Shown in pieces: positions 54,116 through 63,825 of a stretch of 64,000 bases of DNA. Every line of letters begins with the position of its first letter. The first letter of the stretch is position 1. The stretch comes from Micropterix aruncella (lineage: Eukaryota; Arthropoda; Insecta; Lepidoptera; Micropterigidae): positions 20,082,261 through 20,146,260 of the forward strand of contig OX155963.1 in assembly GCA_944548615.1 (NCBI GenBank), given 5' to 3'. A program made the translations under genes and the position numbers. Below the pieces are notes generated by a model. The model did no database searches. It was not told the origin of the DNA and was given only the letters and a program-made list of their open reading frames with translations.

Positions 54116-54244
54116 TAATATGTATTACCATTGAAGAATTTATTTATTCATTTAAGAAACACTTGAAAACTGTTTTTATTGCTACATTATTTAGGTAACC
54201 AATGGCGAAAAATTAACTGAGTGAACTCTTCGTAACTATTTTGG

Positions 54245-54450
54245 TTCAGCGTCCCCTTACTGGGATATGATGGGAAAATCGCGGGGAAGAGGAGACCTGG
54301 CCGTAGACGGAAACCTTGGTTACGGAACATTCGAGAATGGACCGGAATTAAGTGTCGCTGAATTGTTTTGCCTGGCGAAGGACAAAAAGAAGTATGCAGT
54401 GTTGACTGCCAACCTTCACTAATTGGAGAGGCGCCCTAAGACGAAGAAGG
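54245..54450 (+). pseudogene. LINE C-terminal fragment
   Basis: GKIAGKRRPGRRRKPWLRNI, then REWTGIKCR, a shift, then LFCLAKDKKKYAVLTANLH and a stop. 'G-R-R-R-K-x-WL-x-N-I-REWTG...LF-x-LA-x-D-(R/K)' is the C-terminal end of a group of insect LINEs. Short and broken. Confidence 0.65.
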
Positions 54451-54730
54451 CACACATGATACATCGACGAGTGTTTTCATATCATCTCGCCAAAACTTAG
54501 GGTTTCACGGAATACCATTCGGGAAACGCAGCTGTATGAAAACGAATGCTGGGCTATATCAGCACACTACTAAATTATTGTGCTGATAATTCTAAGATAA
54601 AACATACAATCGTTCACATAAACGCGCGTTAATGCGCAGCAACGTTCGGTACCACCGCGTTCAGAGAAAAAATCTCAAGACGCTGACAAACGCGCCGTGA
54701 CGCGCGTTTAGATATACAGGCAATGACAGC

Positions 54731-55134
54731 GTAATGTTCAGTTGATCGCGCGTTTCCGTCGCGATCGGACGTGTTGTACATTGGTTTTTGGTAGTATTTG
54801 ATGAGTTGAAGCAAGTCGTTAAATGATTTTATAGATATCCTGAAGGAATTAAAGAACTTAGATGCATTGTCCCTGAGTCTAGGATATAATAGTGTAATTA
54901 AACGTGTGGAGGATCTATTTCCACCCAAAATAAGCGTTTATGCTTCCGAACTTTTTTTTAAATAATTCAACCACAAAATTATAGCTTCCTCCGCGTCCAT
55001 TTCGTATGCTCCACGAAAACAAACTGACACACCGCGCGCGGTCATCTCGCGACACACCGCGCGTTACAGCTCGTCATCTGAATATTTCAATGCGCATCGA
55101 CGAGCGACAAACTCGCGACCATCTGAACTTAGCC
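54731..55134 (-). mobile_element. PIF/Harbinger derivative (about 400 bp)
   Basis: The left end TAATGTTCAGTTGATCGCGC-GTTT and the reverse complement of the right end TAAGTTCAGATGGTCGCGAG-TTT are inverted repeats. Subterminal CACACCGCGCG motifs occur at 55029 and 55053. The interior is the start of a Harbinger transposase. Target duplication not clear. Confidence 0.65.
54785..55000 (-). pseudogene. Harbinger transposase, N-terminal remnant
   Basis: From an ATG at 54998-55000: MDAEEAIILWLNYLKKSSEA, one stop, then TLILGGNRSSTRLITLLY, PRLRDNASKFFNSFRISIK and SFNDLLQLIKYYQK, ending at the terminal repeat. 'L-R-D-x-x-KFFN-x-FR-(M/I)S-x-x-SF-(D/N)-x-LL' is the conserved N-terminal block of PIF/Harbinger nucleases. 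The catalytic part is deleted. The frame has only one disabling change. Confidence 0.78.
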
Positions 55135-56010
55135 TAAACCCGTTCCAGGGCTAGCGTTAATATAGCATATTATATTAATACATAAGCAGAATACTTAAAA
55201 TAAATTACTTTAAATAAAATACTATCTAATACTCTATCCAAATAAACTACATTTAACGAAGACATATAACATCGCACATTAAAAGTATAAATCGGACAAC
55301 GCGTTGATTTATCGTGCGCACAAGCACACACGCCAAAGAGGTTCGATTGTATGGCAGCTCCCATTTCTATCGTAGGTACGGAACCAAGAAAACATCTGCA
55401 GTCGTTTCCCAGGCGATGCAGTGATTTGCAGGACGCCGGGGCGCTCAGCGTTGTATCCCAGCATTTCCCACGCCATACATAATATATTTTAGCAAAGTGG
55501 ACTGTATAGCGCTATCGCGGGCATTATTCAATGTGCCGTCGGAGCCGCCATTACCGCGCCACTTGCATGGATGGTTGCATCGTTGCATCTTGGCTATTAA
55601 CCGTTAAAGAGAAACACTGTCTGTCACAGAAGATATATGTAAATATATCTAATGTGACTATGCTGAATCGATAGTCCCATGACTATCGACGAGGCGCAGT
55701 AAAGCTACTCTCTCTCCATCTCATTTATCTTCTATTCTCCTCCTCCTCCTTTTCAAAGTAATATTAAATATTGTTAAGGCCGTCTAGTAAAAGGTAGACG
55801 GAAAGACAAGTAGAAAAAACAAAAAAAAAACGGTCCGACATATTAAACTTCTAACAACCCCTTTTGATCCACCTGCTTTGTAGGCAAGGTAAAATTTTAT
55901 ACTCGTACTCAACAAAAAAAACAAATCGAATACTCTTGACAAATTTCGCCTGAAACAATATAATATGTAGGTAATTCTGTCTGACTTTTGCCTGTATTTC
56001 TGCTGTAGGT
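55135..56010. other. No gene recognised
   Basis: Family F fragment at 55310-55390; otherwise 55400-55740 may be unique host sequence. Confidence 0.35.
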
Positions 56011-56014
56011 ACTT

Positions 56015-56402
56015 CAACAATTAAATATATTAAAAAGAATAAAAAACACGACCGCCGCTATAGAAATTACGTTTTTTTATATATATTTTTAGTGGTTTAT
56101 GCATTTATCCATATAGATACATGTATATTTCCGAAATGTACTCAATCAGACTTTTCATTTGAGACTAAACGCGATATATTTATGTTATTTATTAACATTT
56201 GGACATTTAAACAACTATTTACTTGAGATTTGGATAATTAAGATACTCTATGATACTAAAGATGACATAACGTATCTAACAATACTACATACTTCTAAAT
56301 CAGTTCGAGCGTTTAGAAGTTATGGTGGAATAAAGAAACGGAAAACATACATACATATATGAACCCTAAACACATTACACTTCTTTTTTGTTGGGCAGTA
56401 GT
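56015..56402 (+). repeat. Family B interspersed repeat, copy B5 (short form)
   Basis: The 5' part matches B1 and B4 (AAAAGAATAAAAAACACGAC...), but the block with 'AAATCAGTTCGAGCGTTTAG' occurs only once and passes straight into the 3' end (AAGAAACGGAAAACATACAT...CACTTCTTTTTTGTTGGGCAG). About 420 bp present in the long form are absent. Confidence 0.7.
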
Positions 56403-56404
56403 GT

Positions 56405-58480
56405 AAAAATACTGCCTTCTGTGTTACACTGAACGGCCCGGCCCTGCTTGCGACACTGTGACAAAAAGATATCTACGCCTTTTCTTACATTTCTTTTTAC
56501 TTACATGTTTGGCTGTTTGGATTGGATAAGCGTAGTAATCTATAAAGCATTTATACATCGTGTATGTTCCTAATTTATTGGCCTCCTGACTAAGCTATCA
56601 AATACACTTATCAATATTTTCGCTTGGGAATGTATCGTAATAAATTTGTCCCCTCCTCGGCTTTGTTTTCCCGCGTCGGTCGTCGGTCGCCGCGTTTGGT
56701 CGACGCGTTTGGTCGTGGTGCCCCTGACTGGCTGGAATAACACCGCGGCCTCGAGTCTCCTGTGTAAACTAAGGGAGGAAAAACAAAGATTCTTTCCCCC
56801 ACATTCGACGATGGGAAAACGCCCACGTTTAGCTGACGTAGTACAACTCGCAAGAAGTACAAAAGTCCAACCGCCGGCGACCACCCCCATACGCTTCGAG
56901 AAATTCGATATTATTTTCAGAGTAATAGGAATTGTATGACTTCCTTTTCTCGTTTGACTTTAAAATCAATAATGTTATAATGGAAAACGAATATTTATGG
57001 AGGCATTCTATTGTAACTGGTGGGACATTTGACTCCAGAATCTGACCAACTATGAGTTATAACTTTATCATCGGAACTTATACAGTAGTGAAATATACTT
57101 AGTAACATAGCCAAATCACTAATGTATTAAACTCCTATCAAAAAAACCTAAACAGTGTCTATGTTCTTTGTAACTATCATTTGAATGAATATGACTGGTG
57201 AGACACTGAAAAATCCTACTCTTTTACCTTTCTGCACTCAAAGACGAATTTCAGCCAAACCTATTTATTTTCAAGGCAGCTGTTTCTATATTGTAAAATA
57301 TATACTATATGCTTTAGTTTTCATAACAATTAAAATTGTGACTGGTGGGTTCAAATACGAAATACACAAAAAACCAACGTATCTTTTTACTATATTTTTG
57401 TGTAATAATGTAGTCTTTTCCTCGTTTTCTAATACACGGTCCAACCTTCTACGACTGACAGAATAGCCGAAACAGTGCTGCCAACTTACATTAAATTTGT
57501 CCTTATTAATTATGTATGAAGTAAAAGTTTTCATAGACAAAATGACAGGTTTTTTTTTTAAATTATTTTTCTACAATTTCAGGAGATAGGTTATTGCTGA
57601 ATTATAGGTTATTACTGAATTAGAGATAAATATTTGAATTTTAAAATTTATGTCATTCTTTTCTTTTACGTTATTTGTCTTATTTACTCATTAGCAAAAA
57701 TACACAACGTTACAGAATACAACTAATTCAAATATAAAAAATAATAATATTTATGAACTATGAATTTTGAAATATTACCAAAAATATACCCATATCCTTA
57801 AATTTAATGGGATTGACCGTAAAAAATCTAAGTGCGGATCAACCGCTTGCATGGCGTACAAGTGAGCCCCTTGCATGGTGAGTCTGCAACGACTGTCTTA
57901 AACTTAGAAAATAATTCCTGAGATTAAATAAACAACAAATACCAAAAAAAAGTAATTTAGACTTTGATTGTTATTCTTAAAATGATTCTGTATAATAGAA
58001 GAATTTCGATTACAGGAGAATATTCTACACAAAAAATAAGATAATCAACTAATTTTTTTTTCGGGCAGACACATTTTTTTGGATGATCAAAATACCGAAT
58101 ATCATAAACCAAAATACTTAAAGGCCTAAACCAAAAAAAAAAAAATTATTCATTTTTAGTCACTTTTTCGTGTAGATCTAATTCAACTGAGAAACAAGAA
58201 TAAAATGTTGCAGTTCATGAATGAAGTTAAATTAGAAATGTTAAACATGAAGTTAAATTAGAAATGAAGTGGAACAATCTAACCATCATTATACAAATGT
58301 ATACACCCATCGCCACTTTGGACCTATCTGCGCAAATTTACTTAAATCAAACATGAAATATTTACATTTAATGGTACTGTATGGAAGCATGGTGAACTAA
58401 AAACCTCTAAATATTACTCCCTATACGAAAAATTACCAAAACATACATAATTACATCAGTTTCGTTTTTACATTCCTGAC
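56405..58480. other. No gene recognised
   Basis: 56640-56890 is GC-rich with competing frames on both strands (97, 106 and 83 codons) and no domain. A motif AACTGGTGGGAC / GACTGGTGAGAC / GACTGGTGGG recurs at about 57016, 57194 and 57340. ATGAAGTTAAATTAGAAATG is duplicated at 58220 and 58247. The rest is AT-rich. Confidence 0.35.
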
Positions 58481-58484
58481 ACTA

Positions 58485-58607
58485 GGGAAAGTATCGTGAA
58501 CGCGCTAAAAATCGAGATGAAGACGAACATATCCATTTTGACACCCCCTGAGACGATTAGGACCATTTCCAGACTGAAGTCTGTCTGTGAGTCTGTGTGC
58601 CTGTGTG

Positions 58608-58655
<48 letters not shown>

Positions 58656-59085
58656 TAATCCTCCACGATAGCGCCTAAACGCTTCATCCGATTGAACTGA
58701 AATTAGTATGCATGCTTCATTTGATCATTGCAAGCGTTGAAAAGCATCTTAGTTAAAATCGATGAATTGTAGTTAAAATCGGTCCACCAGAGGACGCGCT
58801 CTTCATAATTAAATCTCGAAATATTGCAGTTAGAGACTTGGACCGAAATCACGCTGTGATATGGTTGGAATATCTCGTATACAGGCGACGAAAAAAAATT
58901 AAATACCGCCGCATATAAGAAAATACTACATATTTTTTTGAAAAATACCATTTTAATACCACGGAAATAATACAAAATACTAAAATTTGCTACTTTTGCT
59001 ATCATAGTCACTTGACACAAACATATCGGGTGGGGGGGGGGGGGTTGTCTGCTTTCCGGGAAAGTCTTGGAGTGAAACAACCGAT
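58485..59085 (-). repeat. Family C interspersed repeat, copy C6 (near full length)
   Basis: GTGAACGCGCTAAAAATCG, CCCTGAGACGATTAGGACCA, TTTCCAGACTGAAGTCTGTC, a (GT)n run (58611-58650), CACGATAGCGCCTAAACGCT, CGGTCCACCAGAGGACGCGC, TCTCGAAATATTGCAGTTAG, AAAATACCATTTTAATACCA, a G15 run (59030-59044) and the end TCCGGGAAAGTCTTGGAG. Confidence 0.75.
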
Positions 59086-59089
59086 TTTT

Positions 59090-59408
59090 TAAATTACTAC
59101 ATACATACACCTTATTCATAGCGCATAAGGTTACTCTCTAGAGTCTCGAGGGTAATACTCAAAACGAAGAGTATATCAAATACGTATAAGTAACCTATGC
59201 TAGAGTAATTTTGATCAATTTTAGCCTGCGGTGTCAGCATTGTGTATGGGGAGGTGTAATATATGAGCGACGAGGGAATTGTTTAACCACGCCGAACAGC
59301 GATCCTGTCATTTTGCGGTAATTTATTCATGGTCCCATGTGTTAAAATGTAGCGCAAATTCTAGTTTATCGATTCGTGCTTTCTTCTGAGCTTTGACGTC
59401 AAACAGTG
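59090..59408. other. No gene recognised
   Basis: Nothing assigned. Confidence 0.3.
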
Positions 59409-59519
59409 TTAAAGGCTGGCCGCACACGTACGGTTTCTGAATTCGGAATGTCGACTCAGAATTCCGTGAACTAACCGCAGACGTTCGTTTTTTTTCATTT
59501 GGAATTTTTACATTCTAAT

Positions 59520-59905
59520 TAGGATAAAAAGGAATTTACCGCGTGAAGTTTGTAGCACCCGACGTTTCGACGTCGTTGCAGCAGGCGTTGTCTAGGGTAG
59601 ACTGAAAGAGCTGTCAATCCGTTGTTTCGCGGGTAGGCCGCATACCGCTGCCGCCACTGAGTAGATTATAACGGTGGTGGGGGGCGGGCTTGGAGCGCAC
59701 GAATTTCAAAAATCAGTCGTGCATACAACACTCACTGTATCCTGTCTTACGTTTTGCGTTCGGCGTTCGGCGGTGGGAACATTTTAAGAAGTGGGTTTCG
59801 CTTAGAAAAGAGGTTGTAACCGTCGTCTCTATTGAAGTTCGGGGTTCTTCTTATTTGAATGGCTTCCCGGATCATGCGAGGAAAGTAGAATTGTTCCTTG
59901 GATAG
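59520..59905 (-). pseudogene. Penelope-like element, C-terminal fragment
   Basis: Read leftward: EQFYFPRMIREAIQIRRTPN, then FNRDDGYNLFSKRNPLL, stop soon after. '(I/M)REAIEI-x-x-xPNxFNRDDGYxLSxxWxP' is the C-terminal tail after the GIY-YIG endonuclease in Penelope-like elements. Further left, GCACCCGACGTTTCGACGTC (59557) resembles their usual 3' sequence. RT and endonuclease domains are missing. Confidence 0.65.
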
Positions 59906-59978
59906 CACAATGGGATTTTGAAACCGATTTGAAACGGATATTTTACAGCAAGTACGTAGAGGGACTCCTCGCGGCAAT

Positions 59979-60180
59979 ATGGATGACGAATTGACTGCTA
60001 TTGAATATTTGCTGTCACTTAACAAGAAGAAGAGGAATTGTCGATATTGGTTACATTCGTTAATACTTCGAGAATAAAGAAGCGTCCATGATATCTTAAG
60101 AGGACAAAATTAGCACACCCAGACGCATTCTTCGATTTTTACTGAATGTCAATAAAGTCCTTTGATGAGCTTCAATGGCC
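59979..60180 (+). pseudogene. Harbinger transposase, N-terminal remnant
   Basis: From the ATG at 59979: MDDELTAIEYLLSLNKKKRN, CRYWLHSLILRE, stop, then VHDILRGQN, stop, and after a shift KLAHPDAFFDFY (stop) MSIKSFDELQW. 'R-Y/F-W-VHP-I...D-x-FF-x-(F/Y)-RMS-x-x-SFDEL' is the N-terminal block of Harbinger nucleases. The rest, with the DDE residues, is absent. Confidence 0.75.
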
Positions 60181-60611
60181 TACGCAAGAAGTTAATTAAG
60201 CTAGGTACTAGACACTAAACGTAAGCCAGGTTCTAGTCCACTAAGCACGGCGCTGGCGCGATTCCGCCGAATCGGAATTCATCCGTGTGCGGCGACGCAC
60301 ACAAAATATATGTGAGCGCTGTATTCGGTATGACGTCATTCGTTTTTTCCCGTTCGGAATTACGAACGCACGCTCTGGATTCAGAAGGGAACGTCAGGAA
60401 TTATTTCCGAACCGAAATAAAAGAACGTGTGCGCCATGTAGAACACTTAGTATGAAATGGGTGCATCGGGTGCCCGAATAAGGAAAACGAGTTCGGAGAT
60501 CGAATACGGAAACCGAACGTGTGCGGCCGGCCTAAGAGACGTCTACTTGCGGATGACCTAAGAGAAGCTCGAAACAATGAAGTTAAGCTGTATTAAATAT
60601 ATATTTTTTTT

Positions 60612-61000
60612 GCTTAACCGGCCCACCAACCGACTAGGAGGGATAGTATTGTGAACGCGCATTTTTTCATGATAAAGACGTAAATATACATGTTGAGCCC
60701 CCAGAGACGATTAAGACTATTTTCAGACTGAAGTCCGTCTGTGTATTCCTGCACGACAGCGCCCAACCGCCTTATCTGATTGAGCTGAAATTACGCAGGC
60801 ACCATTTGGTCATGACATGAGTAGAAAAGATTGTGGTTGAAATTGATGGCGCGCTAGTCATACTTCCATCTCAAAATATTGGACTTAGAGAGTTGAAATT
60901 CGGTACACAGGTTCCTTGTGGGGCCAAAACCACATATTGGTTGGAATATCTCATATACAAGCGACACAAATACAACGACATGCGACGACAAAGTTCGCCA
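60612..61000 (-). repeat. Family C interspersed repeat, copy C7
   Basis: ACCGGCCCACCAACCGACTA, GAACGCGCATTTTTTCATG, CAGACTGAAGTCCGTCTGTG, GACAGCGCCCAACCGC, GGTCATGACATGAGTAGAAA, TTCGGTACACAGGTTCCTTG and TGGTTGGAATATCTCATATA. A piece similar to the other end (GTCGGAAAAGTCGATTTTAT) lies at about 61228, so the copy may extend that far. Confidence 0.7.
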
Positions 61001-61004
61001 TACA

Positions 61005-61840
61005 TTAATTAAATAGCTTGCAATCGTGGATGGTTCGAAAGTCGAATTCGAAAGCTCACGTCGACCTGCGCTTGCAATTTGATTTTTAAATTCAATGAGA
61101 TGACGCGCGTTCGATATTCAAATTTTAATTGCGTTCAGTCGAAAATTCCTATTAAAATTTTCGCCAACTGCTTAACGACTTTATTTATGAATTGAATATT
61201 CAGATGAAATAAGTCCCTGGCTAGTTGTCGGAAAAGTCGATTTTATTATGTCCATAATTAAATGTATGGGTTCGGTGCGCATATACATGAGCTCGGCATT
61301 GTGAAATTCCCGAAACGACATTAATCATTATAATAGTCTCAACCCGGTCTGGTATACAAATGCGAGGCATTTGGAGCTAATTGCTTTCATAATGGGTAAT
61401 AAGACTCGTGATAAAAACGCGTAATCCATTACAAAAGCGCGAGTAGAAATACATATCCAATTTTAAAATTTTAAAATAAAAAAAACACGAATGAACCGTT
61501 ATTACACTATTACGATTTTGCAACAAACGAACAAGCATTTAAGATTTGAAATCGAAAATCACTCAAAACGTAAACAGAAATATCTATGGTATATTGTGCT
61601 TGTACTCATTTTGCAGAGATACATCGAACAACACAACATTTCTCAAAGAAAAAAAAACATTTTTAAATAAAATGTGAGTGTCGATATCATTTTATTTATT
61701 ATTGTTCAGGAAACGTATAGCTTTTGGGTCCTTACCTCTGAAGTTGCTGTTCTATAAAAGAAATTTAAGGCCAAACATTTTATATGAAAAAAATATATAT
61801 TTATTTAATTTTATACTAATTAATTTTATATTATTGAACT
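61005..61840. other. No gene recognised
   Basis: Sequence around TTCATCTGAATATTC (complement, about 61196) also occurs in C5 at 46080. The rest is AT-rich and unassigned. Confidence 0.35.
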
Positions 61841-61845
61841 AGAAT

Positions 61846-62128
61846 CGTTTCTCTTGAACAAAAATCGGAAATTAGTTTACGTGAACGAGACAGAGCAGTA
61901 CGTCAAAGCGCAATGTGAAATGAACGGTTGTCACTTTTCCGCATTAAAACTACCCACCGAAGATAAAGCAGCTAAATCTAACACCGCACGAAATGTGTTT
62001 AAACTTATTCTGGCATCTATAAGTTCGAGGTAGTTTTGATGCGATAGTTAATAATAAAATCTCATTCTAACGTATTGCTCTGTCTCGTTCGGTTGAACTA
62101 AGTTCCTATTTTAGTTCACGAAGAAACG
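61846..62128. mobile_element. MITE, about 283 bp, long imperfect inverted arms
   Basis: Left: CGTTTCTCTTGAACAAAAAT, then TTAGTTTACGTGAACGAGAC and AGAGCAGTACG. Right, reverse complemented: CGTTTCTTCGTGAACTAAAA, then TTAGTTCAACCGAACGAGAC and AGAGCAATACG. The arms stay alike to near the centre (ATTAAAACTACC / ATCAAAACTACC). No coding capacity. Confidence 0.7.
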
Positions 62129-62159
62129 TACGCGAAAGGCCCATTATCTTGAGATCATG

Positions 62160-62590
62160 GGAGTTTTTTGTTCATATAATGGGCCTGTTTTAATGGGAGG
62201 TGCTTAATTCCTCTGCTGTAAACTCTCGTGGACAGGAACCAATGAAAGCTTTGAATGGGTTTTTCAATGAATCTTCAAAGTTGATCTTCTCTCTTGTAAA
62301 AAGTTGTCTAAATTCTGAAAAAAATGTAACTTTATTGGAGCAAGGTCTGGCAAGTACGGTGGGTGGCCAACAGTCTCCAGCCACAACTCCTGCCCTTTTG
62401 CGACTGTTTGCAGTGTAATCATCTGTGGTTATACGTTGTCATGCAGAAGCAGTGTTTTGACCAGGCTCGGTTATTTGATCAAGAGCTTCTCCATCATTGC
62501 TTGCAGTTCTTAACAGTACACATTTACGGTAACTGTATAGCCAGACTGCAAAAAAGCTGTAGCAGACGATACCAGCACTGGATAATGGTT
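62160..62590 (-). pseudogene. Mariner transposase fragment (C-terminal half)
   Basis: Read leftward: MMEKLLIK (stop) PSLVKTLLLHDNV (stop) PQ, then GHPPYLPDLAP, HFFQNLDNFLQER and, after a shift, NFEDSLKNPFKAFIGSCPRE. LLLHDN holds the second catalytic aspartate and PYLPD the third; the N-L-D-NFLQ...F-x-S-RPxxF block is the usual mariner C-terminus. The spacing between the two aspartates is about 30 rather than 34 residues, so a small deletion is likely. Not functional. Confidence 0.75.
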
Positions 62591-62796
62591 GCACAAACGA
62601 AATTATTTGAGCAAACGACGGAAAGATAAATAAACATCTGATTCTTAAAAAAAAATAATATGGCCTCGAATTAAAATTTATTTGAATTTGAAATTCCAAC
62701 TCAAACCCAAGTTATCCAAGTTCAAAGTGGCCAGTGTGAAAAAACAGCAATTACATAGGTAAGGGAAAATACGGATAAACAACAATGCCAGTAGAA

Positions 62797-63410
62797 CTTA
62801 TTTATTTTATTTTATTTTATTTTATTTTATTCGGTTAACAAACAGCGTTTATATATAACAATTACAACATATAACAATAAAACTATGACTAATTATATGT
62901 TAACACTATTAATCGTTAATACTATGTGTACATTACATATCTCCGCTATTATACCTTATTTATACTTACATTTCTTTAACAGTGATTTACGGATAGACAA
63001 AGAGAAAGAACAAAAAAAACAAATGAGAATGAAAATTTAAGAATGAAATTTTAAGATTATAACAATTATTAATTATTTTGTACCAAAAATATATTTTTAA
63101 AAATATTACAAAAAACTATTTATGTAAACCGTTTAAGGGATTAAGAGTCATTAGATGAAATAGGGAGGTCAAACGACTGATAAGACTTTTTAATCGTTTC
63201 TTTAAAGTGACTTTTACCTGATGAAAAAATATCAATGTACGCGAATCTATCATTATACGTTCTCATAGCTCTATTTATTAGGGAATGCTTCGTATAATTA
63301 GAGTTATATCTTTTTACATAAAACAGATGCGGTTTCCGGGTAATACGAGGAGGAGCCAGAATAGATACCTTTTCGACCAGATACGCACTGTCAAAAATAT
63401 TGTTAATTTA
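62797..63410 (-). mobile_element. LINE 3' part with (TAAAA)n tail
   Basis: Runs leftward: coding remnant, about 310 bp of AT-rich UTR, then an AAAAT repeat (TTTTATTTTATTTTATTTTA on the plus strand, 62799-62830). Confidence 0.7.
63141..63408 (-). pseudogene. Reverse transcriptase C-terminal end (LINE), open
   Basis: Reads INNIFDSAYLVEKVSILAPP, RITRKPHLFYVKRYNSNYTK, HSLINRAMRTYNDRFAYIDI, FSSGKSHFKETIKKSYQSF and DLPISSNDS, then a stop at 63141-63143. The order 'I-x-DSxYLLExIxxxxPxxxxRxxxxFxxxxxxxNYxxxSxINRxMRxYN' is the C-terminus of a Jockey/CR1-like LINE group, related to 50583-50945. No start codon and no catalytic part. Confidence 0.72.
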
Positions 63411-63419
63411 CTTGAAATT

Positions 63420-63820
63420 AAGAAAAATAATTAGGTAATTATGAAGAAACAGTCGCCTAAGGCCATCCTTAGGCGAGGGGGTTAGGAACAGGGGGAAGAG
63501 AACGATTAACACTAAAAAGAAACGAGGCTGGGAAACGTTCGGGGATTGTATATCTAAGGGAACAATTGAAGAAGTTAAGGGCGTGGAAATGATCCTCGTC
63601 TACCACGACCAAATAAGTTTTCTTTCATTTATTTTATACTGTCATTCATTTAATATTATTACATATAATTTTTTAGTGCTGTAATCAATGGGATTTATTT
63701 ATTGTTTTTTCGCTTTAATTCGTCTCTATTAAAGATAATTTATTTTGAAAAGGATAAGCTTGGGTTTCGATGAAAGGTGATTGTTTACAGGTGGTAAAGG
63801 GATTCCCATTAAACCTACAT
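63420..63820. other. No gene recognised
   Basis: AT-rich; nothing assigned. Confidence 0.35.
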
Positions 63821-63825
63821 AGCAC

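Larger units (their letters stand above)
59410..60535 (+). mobile_element. PIF/Harbinger derivative hosting a Penelope-like fragment
   Basis: Left end AGGCTGGCCGCACACGTACG, then GTTTC-GAATTCGG; reverse complement of the right end GGCCGGCCGCACACGTTCGG, then TTTCCGTATTCG. TAA at 59410-59412 and 60533-60535 could be the target duplication, leaving a one-base difference between the ends. Interior: Penelope-like piece, then the start of a Harbinger transposase. Confidence 0.7.

Noticed and set aside
56611..56939. Three overlapping frames in a GC-rich block
   Set aside because: Expected by chance in GC-rich DNA; no domain.
58505..58687. Open frames with poly-Thr-His or poly-Cys-Val
   Set aside because: Translations of the (GT)n run within family C.
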